Origin: Mycobacterium seoulense | GTDB lineage: Bacteria; Actinomycetota; Actinomycetes; Mycobacteriales; Mycobacteriaceae | Assembly: GCF_010731595.1 (NCBI RefSeq) | Contig: NZ_AP022582.1 | Span: 4,402,001-4,466,000, forward strand | Length of the DNA: 64,000 nt | Direction of reading: 5' to 3' | In this document: piece after piece, positions 42,980 through 51,836 of the stretch | Numbering within the stretch: the first letter of the stretch is position 1 | How the letters are laid out: every line of letters begins with the position of its first letter | Position numbers and translations under genes: made by a program | Notes under the pieces: generated by a model | Told to the model about the DNA's origin: nothing | Database searches by the model: none | Seen by the model: the letters and a program-made list of their open reading frames with translations, nothing else

Positions 42980-43944
42980 GCGAAGCCCACTCAGCGCTAC
43001 TGCGATTCGACGACCGCGTTGCCGTGGTGACGGGAGCCGGCCGCGGATTGGGCCGTGCGTACGCGCGACTGCTGGCCTCGCGCGGGGCGAAGGTGGTCGT
43101 CAACGACGCCGGCGGCGGGATCGACGGCGAAGGGGCCGATGCCGGTCCGGCCGAGGAGGTGGTCGGCGAGATCACGGCGGCCGGGGGCCAGGCTGTCGCG
43201 TGTGGCGCGTCGGTGGCGACCCGCGAAGGCGGCGAGGCGATCATCCGGACCGCGCTCGAGCACTACGGCGGCATCGACATCTTGATTCACAACGCCGGAA
43301 ACGTCCGCCGTGGCTCGCTGAAGGAGATGAGCTACGAGGACTTCGACGCCGTGCTCGGCGTGCATTTGCGTGGCGCGTTCCACGTGCTGCGGCCGGCGTT
43401 TCCGCTGATGTGCGAGGCGGGATACGGGCGCATCGTGCTGACGTCGTCGATCGGCGGCCTGTACGGAAACCAGGGCGTGGCCAACTACGCGGCCGCCAAG
43501 GCGGGCGTGATCGGGTTGTCCAATGTCGCGGCGCTCGAAGGCGCCGCAGACGGTGTGCGGTGCAATGTGATCGTGCCCGCCGCGGTGACGCGGATGGCCG
43601 CCGGCATCGATACTTCGGCGTACCCGCCGATGGGTCCGGAACTCGTCGCACCCGTCGTGGGCTGGCTTGCGCACGAATCCTGTTCGGTGACCGGTGAATT
43701 GTTCATCGCGCTGGCGGGTCGCGTCGCGCGGGCAGTCATCGCGGAGAGTCCCGGCGTCTGCCGGTCGTCGTGGACGGTCGAGGACGTCGGCAGCCATTTG
43801 GATGCGATCCGATACCTCGAGGCGCCACTGATTTTTCCGGTCGTCCCGGACGGACATGACCAGCACATCCGCTACAGCTTCGAGCTGGCTCAGAGGTCTA
43901 ACGAACTACATGGCTCGAACGATCAGGGAGCGCTCCATGGCTAG
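42976..43944 (+). CDS. SDR of the multifunctional hydroxyacyl-CoA dehydrogenase type (HSD17B4-like)
   Basis: 322 residues. RFDDRVAVVTGAGRGLGRAYARLLASRGAKVVVNDAGGG is the start typical of the hydroxyacyl-CoA dehydrogenase part of peroxisomal multifunctional enzyme type 2. The active-site region is LTSSIGGLYGNQGVANYAAAKAGVIGLSN. TTG 42976 overlaps the monooxygenase stop (TTGA) and is the chosen start; the longer open frame lies inside that gene. It likely oxidises a 3-hydroxyacyl-CoA intermediate. Confidence 0.8.
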   Translation: MSEAHSALLRFDDRVAVVTGAGRGLGRAYARLLASRGAKVVVNDAGGGIDGEGADAGPAEEVVGEITAAGGQAVACGASVATREGGEAIIRTALEHYGGIDILIHNAGNVRRGSLKEMSYEDFDAVLGVHLRGAFHVLRPAFPLMCEAGYGRIVLTSSIGGLYGNQGVANYAAAKAGVIGLSNVAALEGAADGVRCNVIVPAAVTRMAAGIDTSAYPPMGPELVAPVVGWLAHESCSVTGELFIALAGRVARAVIAESPGVCRSSWTVEDVGSHLDAIRYLEAPLIFPVVPDGHDQHIRYSFELAQRSNELHGSNDQGALHG

Positions 43945-45112
43945 CCCGACGGGCCCGATGGCCGGTGTGCGCGTGATTGATCTCACCGCGATGGTGATGG
44001 GACCGTACTGCACGCAGATCATGGCCGACATGGGCGCCGACGTGATCAAAGTCGAGCCCCCGCAAGGGGATAACACCCGCTACATCTCGGTTGGCCCGGC
44101 GCCCGGCATGAGCGGGGTATTCGTCAATGTCAACCGCGGCAAGCGCAGCATCGTGCTGGACCTGCGGACCGACGCCGGAACGCGTGCGTTGCACGCCCTC
44201 GTTGAGACCGCCGACGTGTTCATCCACTCGATGCGCGCCAAGGCGATCGCCAAGCTCGGCTTCGGCTACGACGACGTCGCCGCACGGAATCCCGCGATCA
44301 TCTACACCAATTGCTACGGGTACGGGCGACGCGGGCCCGATCGCGACCGCCCCGCCTACGACGACACGATTCAAGCCGAGTGCGGGTTGCCGGCAGTGCA
44401 GCAGCAGTTGACCGGCGAGGCCGATTACGTCGGCACCATCATGGCCGACAAGATCGCCGGGCTGACGGCGCTGTACGCGACGACGATGGCGTTGTTTCAC
44501 CGCGAGCGCACGGGCCAGGGACAAGAGGTCGAGGTCGCCATGTTCGAAACCATGGCCTCGTTCATGCTCGTCGAACACGCCAACGGCGCCCTGTTCGACC
44601 CGCCGCTGGGGCCCGCGGTGTACCCGCGCACCGTGGCGCCCAACCGGCGCCCGTACCGCACCAGCGACGGCTACATCTCCGCGTTGATCTATAACGACAA
44701 GCATTGGCACGCCTTCATGACGGCCGTGCAGCCACCGTGGGCCAGCGACCTGTACTCGACGCTGGAACAGCGCGCCAGCGAAATCGACACCGTGTACGGG
44801 CTGGTGGCCGAGACGATGAAGGAGCGGACCACCGCCGAGTGGCTGGCGCTGCTGCGGGAACTGGAGATACCGGCCGCGCCACTGAACACTCCCGGGGAAC
44901 TATTCGACGATCCGCATCTCAACGCCGTCGGCATGTTCGAGACGGTGGACACCCCGCACGGACCGGTGCGCTTCCCGGGCGTACCCACGTGGTTCTCGCG
45001 GACGCCGGGTCGCGTCGCGGGGCCGGCGCCAGAGCTCGGCGCCCACACCCGCGAAATCCTCGACGAGCTGGGCTTGACCGTCGACATGGGTCCGGTGTCC
45101 GGTTCGGGCTAG
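43937..45112 (+). CDS. Class III CoA-transferase (CaiB/BaiF family)
   Basis: 391 residues. GVRVIDLTAMVMGPYCTQIMADMGADVIKVEPPQGDNTR is the family's N-terminal block, NRGKRSIVLDLRT follows, and the catalytic aspartate is D142 in RPAYDDTIQAECG. It transfers CoA between acids through a covalent Asp anhydride. The ATG at 43937 overlaps the SDR stop by 8 bp, with GGGAG before it; an ATG 27 bases upstream is possible. Placed before a ThDP enzyme, it recalls the Frc/Oxc pairing of formyl-CoA transferase and oxalyl-CoA decarboxylase. Confidence 0.9.
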   Translation: MASPTGPMAGVRVIDLTAMVMGPYCTQIMADMGADVIKVEPPQGDNTRYISVGPAPGMSGVFVNVNRGKRSIVLDLRTDAGTRALHALVETADVFIHSMRAKAIAKLGFGYDDVAARNPAIIYTNCYGYGRRGPDRDRPAYDDTIQAECGLPAVQQQLTGEADYVGTIMADKIAGLTALYATTMALFHRERTGQGQEVEVAMFETMASFMLVEHANGALFDPPLGPAVYPRTVAPNRRPYRTSDGYISALIYNDKHWHAFMTAVQPPWASDLYSTLEQRASEIDTVYGLVAETMKERTTAEWLALLRELEIPAAPLNTPGELFDDPHLNAVGMFETVDTPHGPVRFPGVPTWFSRTPGRVAGPAPELGAHTREILDELGLTVDMGPVSGSG

Positions 45113-45156
45113 CGCCTACTCAACGAAACGTCATGCAACTGAAGGAGTTCCCGACC

Positions 45157-46863
45157 ATGCCCGTCCCCGTCTACAAACGCATTCTCGACCTGTTCGAGGC
45201 CGAGGGCGTGAACACGCTGTTCGGCATCCCGGACCCGAACTTCGTGCACATGTTCGCCGAGGCCGACGCTCGCGGGTGGTCGGTGGTCGCGCCGCACCAC
45301 GAACTCAGCGCGGGATTCATGGCCGAGGCGGCGTCACGGATGACGGGTAAGCCCGGCCTGTGCATCGGCACGCTCGGTCCGGGCATGGCCAACATGGCCG
45401 GTGCGATCCAGTGCGCGCTCGTGGAGAACTCGCCGGTGATCTTCCTCGGCGGCCAGCGCGCCCGCATCACCGAGCGCCGGGTCCGGCGCGGACGCATCCA
45501 GTTCGTCCAGCAGGAGCCGCTTGTCGCGCCGTCCGTCAAGTACAGCGCATCCATCGAGTACGCCGACCAGACCGACGAGATCATCCACGAGGCGATCCGC
45601 CGGGCCATGTCCGGCACCCCGGGCCCGGCCTACATCGAGTACCCGTCGCACGTCATTCTCGAGGAGCTCGACGTGGCGGACCCGCTGCCGCCCAACCGGT
45701 ACCGGCTCGTCAACCAGACCGCGGGTGAGCGCGAGGTGGCCGAGGCGGCGAAGCTGATCCGGGCGGCGGAGAGCCCGATCCTGTTGGTCGGGCACGGGGT
45801 GCACACCTCGCGCACCGGTGCGGCGGTCCGGGAGCTGGCCGACCTCATGGCCTGCCCGGTGATCCAGACCTCCGGCGGCACGTCGTTCATAAGCGGTCTC
45901 GAGGACCGCACCTTCGCCTACGGATTCTCGCCGGCGGCCGTCGAGGCGGTGGTGAAGTCCGATCTGTGCGTCGCGCTCGGCACGGAGCTCGGCGAACCGA
46001 GCCACTACGGCAGGACCCGCCACTGGGCCGAGAACGACGCAAAACGGAAATGGGTTCTGGTCGAACAGGATCCGATGGCCATCGGCGTCAACCGCCCCAT
46101 TGACATCCCCCTGGTCGGTGACCTTCGTGGCGTGGTGCCCCAGCTGGTGGAAGCGTTGCGGGACACCCCGCGAAAGGCATCGGTCGATCTCGAACGCTGG
46201 ATCAAGGCTGACGCGGCGGAGCTGGCGCAGCTCGCCGAGAACGCGCCGACGGGCCGGACCCCGGTACATCCGGCGCGGTTCGTCGTCGAGGCCACTCGGG
46301 CTTTTCCGAAGGACGGCATCATGGTCCGTGACGGCGGCGCGACCGTCATCTTCGGTTGGACCTATTCGCAGGCCAAGCCGCGCGACGTCATTTGGAACCA
46401 GAACTTCGGCCATCTCGGCACCGGCCTGCCGTACGCGGTCGGAGCGTCGGTGGCCGAGGGCGGTAAGCGCCCGGTGATGCTGCTGACCAGCGATTCAGCG
46501 TTCCTCTTCCACATCGCCGAGTTGGAAACCGCTGCGCGGCAGAAACTTCCGCTGGTGTGCGTGGTGGGTGTCGACCACCAGTGGGGCCTCGAGGTGGGCG
46601 TCTACAAACGCACCTTCGCCCAGCCGTCGCCGCAGCCCGGCGTGCACTGGAGCAAGGACGTCCGGCTCGACAAGGTCGCCGAGGGCTTCGGCTGCCACGG
46701 CGAGTACGTCGAGAAGGAGGACGAGATCGGCCCGGCGATCCAGCGGGCCTACGCTAGCGGCAAGACCGCCGTCGTGCACGTGTGCATCGACCCGAAGGCC
46801 AACTCCGAGGAGATGCCCAAGTACGACGAATTCCGCACCTGGTACGCCGAAGGCACCCAATAA
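45157..46863 (+). CDS. Thiamine-diphosphate enzyme of the acetolactate synthase/acyl-CoA lyase superfamily
   Basis: 568 residues. The N-terminal ThDP domain has the activating glutamate E49 in APHHELSAGFMAEA. A central domain and a C-terminal ThDP domain follow. The cofactor motif is divergent: SDSAF replaces GDGxx (D446 kept), and the Mg2+ ligand 27 residues later is D473 where Asn is usual, followed by His. ATG 45157 has AAGGAG nine bases upstream and is preferred to ATG 45133. Possible reactions are C-C cleavage or decarboxylation of a 2-oxo or 2-hydroxyacyl-CoA, giving an aldehyde for the next gene product. Confidence 0.8.
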   Translation: MPVPVYKRILDLFEAEGVNTLFGIPDPNFVHMFAEADARGWSVVAPHHELSAGFMAEAASRMTGKPGLCIGTLGPGMANMAGAIQCALVENSPVIFLGGQRARITERRVRRGRIQFVQQEPLVAPSVKYSASIEYADQTDEIIHEAIRRAMSGTPGPAYIEYPSHVILEELDVADPLPPNRYRLVNQTAGEREVAEAAKLIRAAESPILLVGHGVHTSRTGAAVRELADLMACPVIQTSGGTSFISGLEDRTFAYGFSPAAVEAVVKSDLCVALGTELGEPSHYGRTRHWAENDAKRKWVLVEQDPMAIGVNRPIDIPLVGDLRGVVPQLVEALRDTPRKASVDLERWIKADAAELAQLAENAPTGRTPVHPARFVVEATRAFPKDGIMVRDGGATVIFGWTYSQAKPRDVIWNQNFGHLGTGLPYAVGASVAEGGKRPVMLLTSDSAFLFHIAELETAARQKLPLVCVVGVDHQWGLEVGVYKRTFAQPSPQPGVHWSKDVRLDKVAEGFGCHGEYVEKEDEIGPAIQRAYASGKTAVVHVCIDPKANSEEMPKYDEFRTWYAEGTQ

Positions 46864-46879
46864 GCAATAAGGAGTAGTC

Positions 46880-48301
46880 ATGCGCGAATGCCTCAAGTTC
46901 TACATCGACGGGCGCTGGGTAGACCCGGTGCGGCCCAACACCTTCGACGTCGAGAACCCGGCGACCGAGCAGGTCTCGGGGAAGATCTCGCTCGGCTCGG
47001 CCGCCGACGTCGACGCGGCGGTCAACGCCGCCCGGCGAGCCTTCGCCGGTTGGTCGCAGAGCACCCGCGAACAGCGCCTGGATCTACTGGAGGCGATCCT
47101 CGCCGAATACGGCAGGCGTGCGGACGATCTCGCTGACGCGGTCACCGAGGAGATGGGCGCGCCGCCCTCGCTGGCCGCGGGCCCGCAGGTTCAACTGGGG
47201 CTCGGTCACCTGGTGACTGCGATCGACGTGCTGAAGAACTTCCCGTTCTCCGAACAGCACGGGGCGACCCTGATCTCCAAGGAGCCGATCGGCGTCTGCG
47301 GGCTGATCACGCCGTGGAACTGGCCGCTGAACCAGATCGCTGTCAAGGTATACCCCGCGCTGGCCACGGGCTGCACGATGATCCTGAAACCGTCTGAGGT
47401 CGCACCGTATTCGGCCTACATCTTCACCGAGATTCTGGACGCCGCGGGTGTGCCGGCGGGTGTCTACAACCTTGTCAACGGTGACGGGCCCGGCGTCGGC
47501 GTCGCGTTGGCGAGCCATCCCGACGTCGACATGGTCTCCTTCACCGGATCCACGCGCGCCGGGGTCGAGGTCGCCAAGAACGCCGCGCCGACGGTGAAGC
47601 GGGTGACACAGGAGCTCGGCGGCAAGAGCCCCAACATCGTGCTCGACGACGCGGGCTTTGCCGACAGCGTTCGCGCCGGCGTGCTCAACATGATGCCCAA
47701 TTCCGGGCAGAGTTGTAACGCGCCGTCGCGCATGCTGGTCCCGAATACGCGGATGGCCGAGGCCATCGACATCGCGCGTGGGGTGGCCGAACAGGTCAAG
47801 GTGGGTAGCCCGGGCGACAAGACCGCGCTCGGACCGGTGGCGTCGAGAGCGCAATTCGAGAAGGTGCAGCGCCTGATCCAGCAGGGCGTCGATGAGGGCG
47901 CGACCGTCGTCGCCGGCGGCCCCGGCCGCCCGGCCGGGCTGAACACGGGGTACTACGTCAAGCCGACCGTCTTCGCCCATGTCACCAATGACATGACGAT
48001 CGCGCGCGAGGAGATCTTCGGTCCGGTGCTGTGCATCCTCGGCTATGACGACATCGACCAGGCCGTGCAGATCGCCAACGACACCGATTACGGTCTGGCC
48101 GGCTATGTGTCGGGCGCCGACCTCGACAAGGCACGGGAGGTGGCCCGCAAGATCCGCGCGGGTTGGGTGACGATCAACCATGCGTTCGACATGAACGCGG
48201 CGTTCGGCGGCTACAAGCACAGTGGCAACGGCCGAGAGTGGAGCGAGTTCGGGTTCCACGAATACTTGGAGGTCAAGAGCACCCTGGGCTACGCGCCCTG
48301 A
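46880..48301 (+). CDS. Aldehyde dehydrogenase
   Basis: 473 residues. Catalytic C279 is in NSGQSCNAPSRM, the general-base glutamate in VTQELGGKSPNIV, and the NAD-binding segment is SFTGSTRAGVEVAK. PWNWPLNQIAVKVYPALATGCTMILKPSE is conserved. It starts 16 bp after the ThDP gene with TAAGGAG upstream. As last gene of the right operon it would oxidise the aldehyde released by the ThDP enzyme or the island's alcohol dehydrogenase. 48302-48522 holds no clear gene; a GCGGGA/TCCCGC hairpin at 48467-48482 may end transcription. Confidence 0.9.
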   Translation: MRECLKFYIDGRWVDPVRPNTFDVENPATEQVSGKISLGSAADVDAAVNAARRAFAGWSQSTREQRLDLLEAILAEYGRRADDLADAVTEEMGAPPSLAAGPQVQLGLGHLVTAIDVLKNFPFSEQHGATLISKEPIGVCGLITPWNWPLNQIAVKVYPALATGCTMILKPSEVAPYSAYIFTEILDAAGVPAGVYNLVNGDGPGVGVALASHPDVDMVSFTGSTRAGVEVAKNAAPTVKRVTQELGGKSPNIVLDDAGFADSVRAGVLNMMPNSGQSCNAPSRMLVPNTRMAEAIDIARGVAEQVKVGSPGDKTALGPVASRAQFEKVQRLIQQGVDEGATVVAGGPGRPAGLNTGYYVKPTVFAHVTNDMTIAREEIFGPVLCILGYDDIDQAVQIANDTDYGLAGYVSGADLDKAREVARKIRAGWVTINHAFDMNAAFGGYKHSGNGREWSEFGFHEYLEVKSTLGYAP

Positions 48302-48522
48302 AAGGCCGCGCCTTGAAGCGCTTGCCCTCGCGTGTCTTCTGCTGAATCCGGCTGCGTCGCAATTAGGCTTGCTCCGATCACGAGGAGGGGCAGCGACGTA
48401 TCGGCATCAACTTTGGCGCCGGGCGACAGGTCGGTCAGGGCGCGTTAACAGCGGAAACTGAACCGGGCGGGAGGCATCCCGCGCCGGCTCGTCGTGCACC
48501 GCGGCCACGTTGGGTTGCCCCC

Positions 48523-50523
48523 GTGCGCCGGGCCGGACGCGTGGCGATCTGGGATAAACCCGAACGGCGCAGGGGGATTCCGGCGCTCGACGGTTTGCGC
48601 GCGATTGCGGTCGCGCTGGTGCTGGTCGGCCACGGCGGCATCCCCGGGGTGGGTGGCGGATTCGTCGGCGTGGACGTCTTCTTTGTGTTGAGCGGATTCC
48701 TGATCACCTCGCTGCTGCTGGACGAGCTGGGACGCACCGGCCGCATCGAGCTGACCGGCTTCTGGATTCGCCGCGCGCGCCGGCTGTTGCCGGCGCTGGT
48801 TCTGATGGTGCTCACGGTGGCCGCGGCCCGCCAACTTCTTCCCGACCGGTCCCTCACCGGCCTGCGCGACGACGCGATCGCGGCGTTCGTGTGGATGGCG
48901 AACTGGCGCTTCGTCGCCCAGAAGACCGACTACTTCACGCAGGGCGCCCCACCCTCGCCGCTGCAGCACACCTGGTCACTCGGGGTGGAGGAGCAGTACT
49001 ACTTCGTGTGGCCGGTGCTGCTGATCACGGTGACCCTGCTGTTGGCCGCGCGCGCAAGGCGCCGCCTCACCCGGGCCACCGTCGGCGGTGTCCGGTTCGC
49101 GACCTTCGTCATCGCCACGGTGGGGGTCCTGGCGTCGGCCGCGATCGCCATGGTGGTGGTGTCCGACAGCACGCGCGACCGCGTCTATTTCGGCACCGAC
49201 ACCCGCGCGCAGGCGCTGCTGACCGGCGCCGCGGCGGCCGCCCTGCTGGTTCGCGACTGGCCATCGCTGAACCGCGGCTGGTGCCTGATCCGAACCCGCT
49301 GGGCCCGGCGCGTCGCCCGCGTGCTGCCGCTCGCCGGCCTGGCGGGCCTCGCGGCGGCCACCCACTACGCCACCGGCAGCAGCGGCGAGTTCCGCCACGG
49401 TCTGCTCCTCGGGGTCGCGATCGCGTCCGTCGTCGTGGTGGCCCCGGTGGCCCTGGAGCAGCGCGGCGCGGTCGCCCGCGTGCTGGCTGCGCCACCCCTC
49501 GTGTGGCTCGGCACCATCTCCTACGGTGTCTATCTCTGGCACTGGCCGATCTTCTTGGTGCTCAACGGCGAACGCACCGGCTGGACCGGGCTGCCCCTAT
49601 TCGCCGCCCGGTGCGGCGCGACGGTGGCGCTGGCCGCGGCATCCTGGTGGCTGATCGAGCAGCCGATCCGCCGTTGGCGGCCGGCGCGGGTACCGCTGCT
49701 GCCGTTGGCTGCGGCGACGGTGGCGAGTGCGGCCGCGGTGACGCTGCTGGTGGTTCCGGTGGGGACCGGGCCCGGCCTGCGTGAGGTCGGCCTGCCGCCG
49801 GGGGTTTCGGCGGTGGCCGCGGTGTCCCCGTCCCCGCCGGGCGGCGGACGGCCCGCGCCCCGGGATCCGCACCGGCCGTTCACCGTTTCGGTGTTCGGCG
49901 ATTCGATCGGGTGGACCTGGATGCACTACCTGCCGCCGACGCCGGGGTTCGCCTTCCTCGACCACACCGTCATCGGCTGCAGCCTGGTGCGCGGCACGCC
50001 GTACCGCTACATCGGCCAAACCCTCGAGCAGCGGCCGGAGTGCGACGGCTGGCCGCTCAGATGGTCCACGCAGGTCGCCCAGGACCAACCAGACGTCGCG
50101 CTGTTGGTCATCGGCCGCTGGGAAACCGTCGACCGCGTCAACGAGGGTCAATGGACCCACATCGGTGACCCCACGTTCGACGCGTACCTGGGCGGCGAGC
50201 TGGAGCGGGCGCTGAACATCGTGAGCTCCACCGGCGTTCGAGTGGTGGTCGCCACCGTGCCGTACAGCCGCGGCGGCGAAAAACCGGACGGCCGGCTCTA
50301 TCCGGAGGACCAGCCCGACCGGGTCAACCTGTGGAACACCATGCTGCGCAAGACCGTCAGCCATCATCCGAACGTGCAAATCCTGGACCTGAACAAGAAG
50401 CTCTGTCCGGACGGCGTTTACACCGCCAAGGTGGACGGCATCAAGGTGCGCAGCGACGGCGTTCACCTGACCCCCGAAGGGGTGAAGTGGTTGACACCGT
50501 GGCTCGAAGAATCCCTGCGCTGA
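48523..50523 (+). CDS. Acyltransferase 3 (OatA-like) with SGNH domain, Rv0111-like
   Basis: 666 residues. The N-terminal acyltransferase-3 domain has about ten membrane helices (IPALDGLRAIAVALVLVGHGG with the conserved His; LGVEEQYYFVWPVLL; LGTISYGVYLWHWPIFL; WWLIEQPIRRWR). From about 445 a periplasmic SGNH domain follows: FTVSVFGDSIGWTW (Ser nucleophile) and DGVHLTPEGVKWL (Asp/His). It transfers acyl groups to a cell-envelope glycan. GTG 48523 and GTG 48541 are both possible starts. It anchors the right boundary of the island. Its tail is 3 bp from the convergent methyltransferase. Confidence 0.9.
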   Translation: MRRAGRVAIWDKPERRRGIPALDGLRAIAVALVLVGHGGIPGVGGGFVGVDVFFVLSGFLITSLLLDELGRTGRIELTGFWIRRARRLLPALVLMVLTVAAARQLLPDRSLTGLRDDAIAAFVWMANWRFVAQKTDYFTQGAPPSPLQHTWSLGVEEQYYFVWPVLLITVTLLLAARARRRLTRATVGGVRFATFVIATVGVLASAAIAMVVVSDSTRDRVYFGTDTRAQALLTGAAAAALLVRDWPSLNRGWCLIRTRWARRVARVLPLAGLAGLAAATHYATGSSGEFRHGLLLGVAIASVVVVAPVALEQRGAVARVLAAPPLVWLGTISYGVYLWHWPIFLVLNGERTGWTGLPLFAARCGATVALAAASWWLIEQPIRRWRPARVPLLPLAAATVASAAAVTLLVVPVGTGPGLREVGLPPGVSAVAAVSPSPPGGGRPAPRDPHRPFTVSVFGDSIGWTWMHYLPPTPGFAFLDHTVIGCSLVRGTPYRYIGQTLEQRPECDGWPLRWSTQVAQDQPDVALLVIGRWETVDRVNEGQWTHIGDPTFDAYLGGELERALNIVSSTGVRVVVATVPYSRGGEKPDGRLYPEDQPDRVNLWNTMLRKTVSHHPNVQILDLNKKLCPDGVYTAKVDGIKVRSDGVHLTPEGVKWLTPWLEESLR

Positions 50524-50526
50524 GCC

Positions 50527-51186
50527 CTAATCACCGGTGCGGCAGCTGATTTCCATGCTGTCGCTATCCCGAACCTGGAAGTTGAAGCTCACGTAGCCGT
50601 TCGCTGGATCGCGCACCCGGTCGAGATACGGCTGCGTGTCCGCGGCGCTGGTGTTGTCGGCCACCACCAACGCGCCCGTGGACAGCCGGGGTTCGAGCAG
50701 CTCGAGCACCGGCAGATACAGATCCTTCCAACCGTCCAGCAAGACGAAGTCGATCGGGCCGTCCAGGTCGGCCAGCGTGGCCAGTGCGTCGCCTTCGAGG
50801 ATGGTGATCACGTCGTCCAGCCCGGTCTGGGTGAACGTCTGCCGCGCGGCAGCGATCTTGGTGTCGTTGAGCTCGGTCGTCACCACCCGGCCGGAGCCGT
50901 TGTCCCGCACCGCCGATGCCAGGTGCACGGCGGAGATGCCGAACGACATCCCGAACTCGACGATCGTGGCGGGGCGGGCCGCCCGCACCAGGGCGTAGAG
51001 CAACCGGCCGGCTTCGGGCGTGACCGGGATGTAGAACTCGCTCATCGCGTCGGCGCGCTCCTGCGCGGTCATCGGCCGGTCGAAATCGCCGTGCCGCTGG
51101 CGCAACAGCGACATCTGGTTCTTCGCTTCGGTATACATGCGGTCGAGCACTGTCGCGACCCTCGGGTCTTGCAGAGTGTTGGCCAT
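50527..51186 (-). CDS. Class I O-methyltransferase
   Basis: 219 residues. The start MANTLQDPRVATVLDRMYTE leads to the SAM motif TIVEFGMSFGISAVHLASA, then VTTELNDTKIAAARQTF and IDFVLLDGWKDLYLPVLELLEPRL, the catechol/caffeoyl-CoA O-methyltransferase type. ATG 51186 is chosen; the frame is open to 51585, but that part overlaps the riboswitch on the other strand and has no family similarity. It faces away from the M-box promoter. Substrate unknown. Confidence 0.85.
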   Translation of the reverse strand: MANTLQDPRVATVLDRMYTEAKNQMSLLRQRHGDFDRPMTAQERADAMSEFYIPVTPEAGRLLYALVRAARPATIVEFGMSFGISAVHLASAVRDNGSGRVVTTELNDTKIAAARQTFTQTGLDDVITILEGDALATLADLDGPIDFVLLDGWKDLYLPVLELLEPRLSTGALVVADNTSAADTQPYLDRVRDPANGYVSFNFQVRDSDSMEISCRTGD

Positions 51187-51273
51187 GCCGTCGAGGGTAG
51201 GCCGAGGCGGTGGGCGCCCGGCCGCGCGCACGTCGGAGGGGCCACGAGCTGCGGTAACGGTTCCGCAACGAGT

Positions 51274-51302
51274 TTGACGGGCCCGGGGCCGCGGTGTAGA
51301 AA
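51274..51302 (+). promoter_or_regulatory. Sigma-A-type promoter for the M-box transcript
   Basis: TTGACG (51274-51279), a 17-bp spacer, then TAGAAA (51297-51302). Transcription would start near 51309, just at the 5' end of the riboswitch, which supports the call. Confidence 0.6.
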
Positions 51303-51308
51303 GGGTTT

Positions 51309-51466
51309 CGCAAGCACCTCGGTAGGTGAGGCGTCTGCATGGACACAGGCCACTGACCCCGAACGTCGAGAGACGCCCCGGGTCAGGACAGCTCTTCCCG
51401 GACCCAAGGGTTGAGCCCAAGTGGCTTCCGGAACGAGAAGCGGGTCGCGACCGTCGGTTGAGAAGC
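51309..51466 (+). ncRNA. M-box (ykoK leader) magnesium riboswitch
   Basis: Conserved M-box blocks occur in order: GGTAGGTGAGGC (51320-51331), ACACAGGCCACTG (near 51343), CGTCGAGAGACGCC (51364-51377), GGGTCAGGACAG, then the 3' end CGTCGGTTGAGAAG. CUCGGU near the 5' end can pair with GGUUGAG at the 3' end to close stem P1 through GC, AU and GU pairs. M-box RNAs sense Mg2+ and turn off downstream genes when it is plentiful. In M. tuberculosis, M-boxes precede Rv1535 and PE20 (recalled). Here the downstream gene is the 69-residue protein at 51837. Confidence 0.9.
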
Positions 51467-51491
51467 GATCGCAAGCGCGGCGAAGCCGGGC

Positions 51492-51517
51492 GAAGCGGGT
51501 CGCGACCATCGGCTAAG
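51492..51517 (+). repeat. Second copy of the M-box P1 3' strand
   Basis: 26 bases starting GAAGCGGGTCGCGACC repeat 51437-51462 with 23 of 26 identical, 55 bp downstream. The first copy contains the 3' strand of stem P1, so this copy could compete for the same partner and form an alternative fold. Role is inference. Confidence 0.6.
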
Positions 51518-51657
51518 TTCCGGATACGCCGTGCAGTGCCGAAGCTCCGACGAGAGGGGTGCGGTCGGCGGCACGCCGCCGGCATTCGCTTCCCTCCTGT
51601 TCAGGTGACATGTGATGACACCCGCGTGTGTCGCGGCCGTGAGGAGGTGAGGGCGAG

Positions 51658-51732
51658 ATGAGTCCGGGCGACAGTCCCTATCCGAAATCCGTCTTGTCCC
51701 GACCCGGCTTCGGCATTGCTTCTGCCGCCTGA
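51658..51732 (+). CDS. Possible upstream ORF in the M-box leader, 24 residues
   Basis: ATG 51658 follows GAGGAGG (51641-51647) by ten bases. The peptide begins MSPGDSPYPKSVLSRPG and ends GIASAA, with four prolines in the first 16 residues. It lies between the riboswitch and the main ORF, where translated leader peptides can couple ligand sensing to termination. Proline-rich leaders are known in mgt-type Mg2+ genes of enteric bacteria. Conservation has not been tested. Confidence 0.4.
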   Translation: MSPGDSPYPKSVLSRPGFGIASAA

Positions 51733-51756
51733 GCTTTCGCGGGCACTCCGGTTATT

Positions 51757-51778
51757 CGCGCGCGTCAACCCGCGCGCG
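51757..51778 (+). terminator. GC hairpin in the M-box leader
   Basis: CGCGCGCG (51757-51764) and CGCGCGCG (51771-51778) form an 8-bp stem with loop TCAACC. It lies after the upstream ORF and 58 bp before the main start codon. There is no T-run, so it could be a Rho-type pause, a weak terminator or a structural element. Confidence 0.4.
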
Positions 51779-51836
51779 GCCCTTCCGGCCCGAGTGCCCT
51801 GAGCTGAGCCGATCGGGCCTCCCCAAAGGAGAAATC

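Noticed and set aside
32704..48301. Assigning the island to camphor, cholesterol or oxalate breakdown
   Set aside because: Single enzymes resemble parts of each, but the required companions (P450 camphor system, Ksh reductase, or Frc/Oxc with normal motif) are absent; substrate left open.
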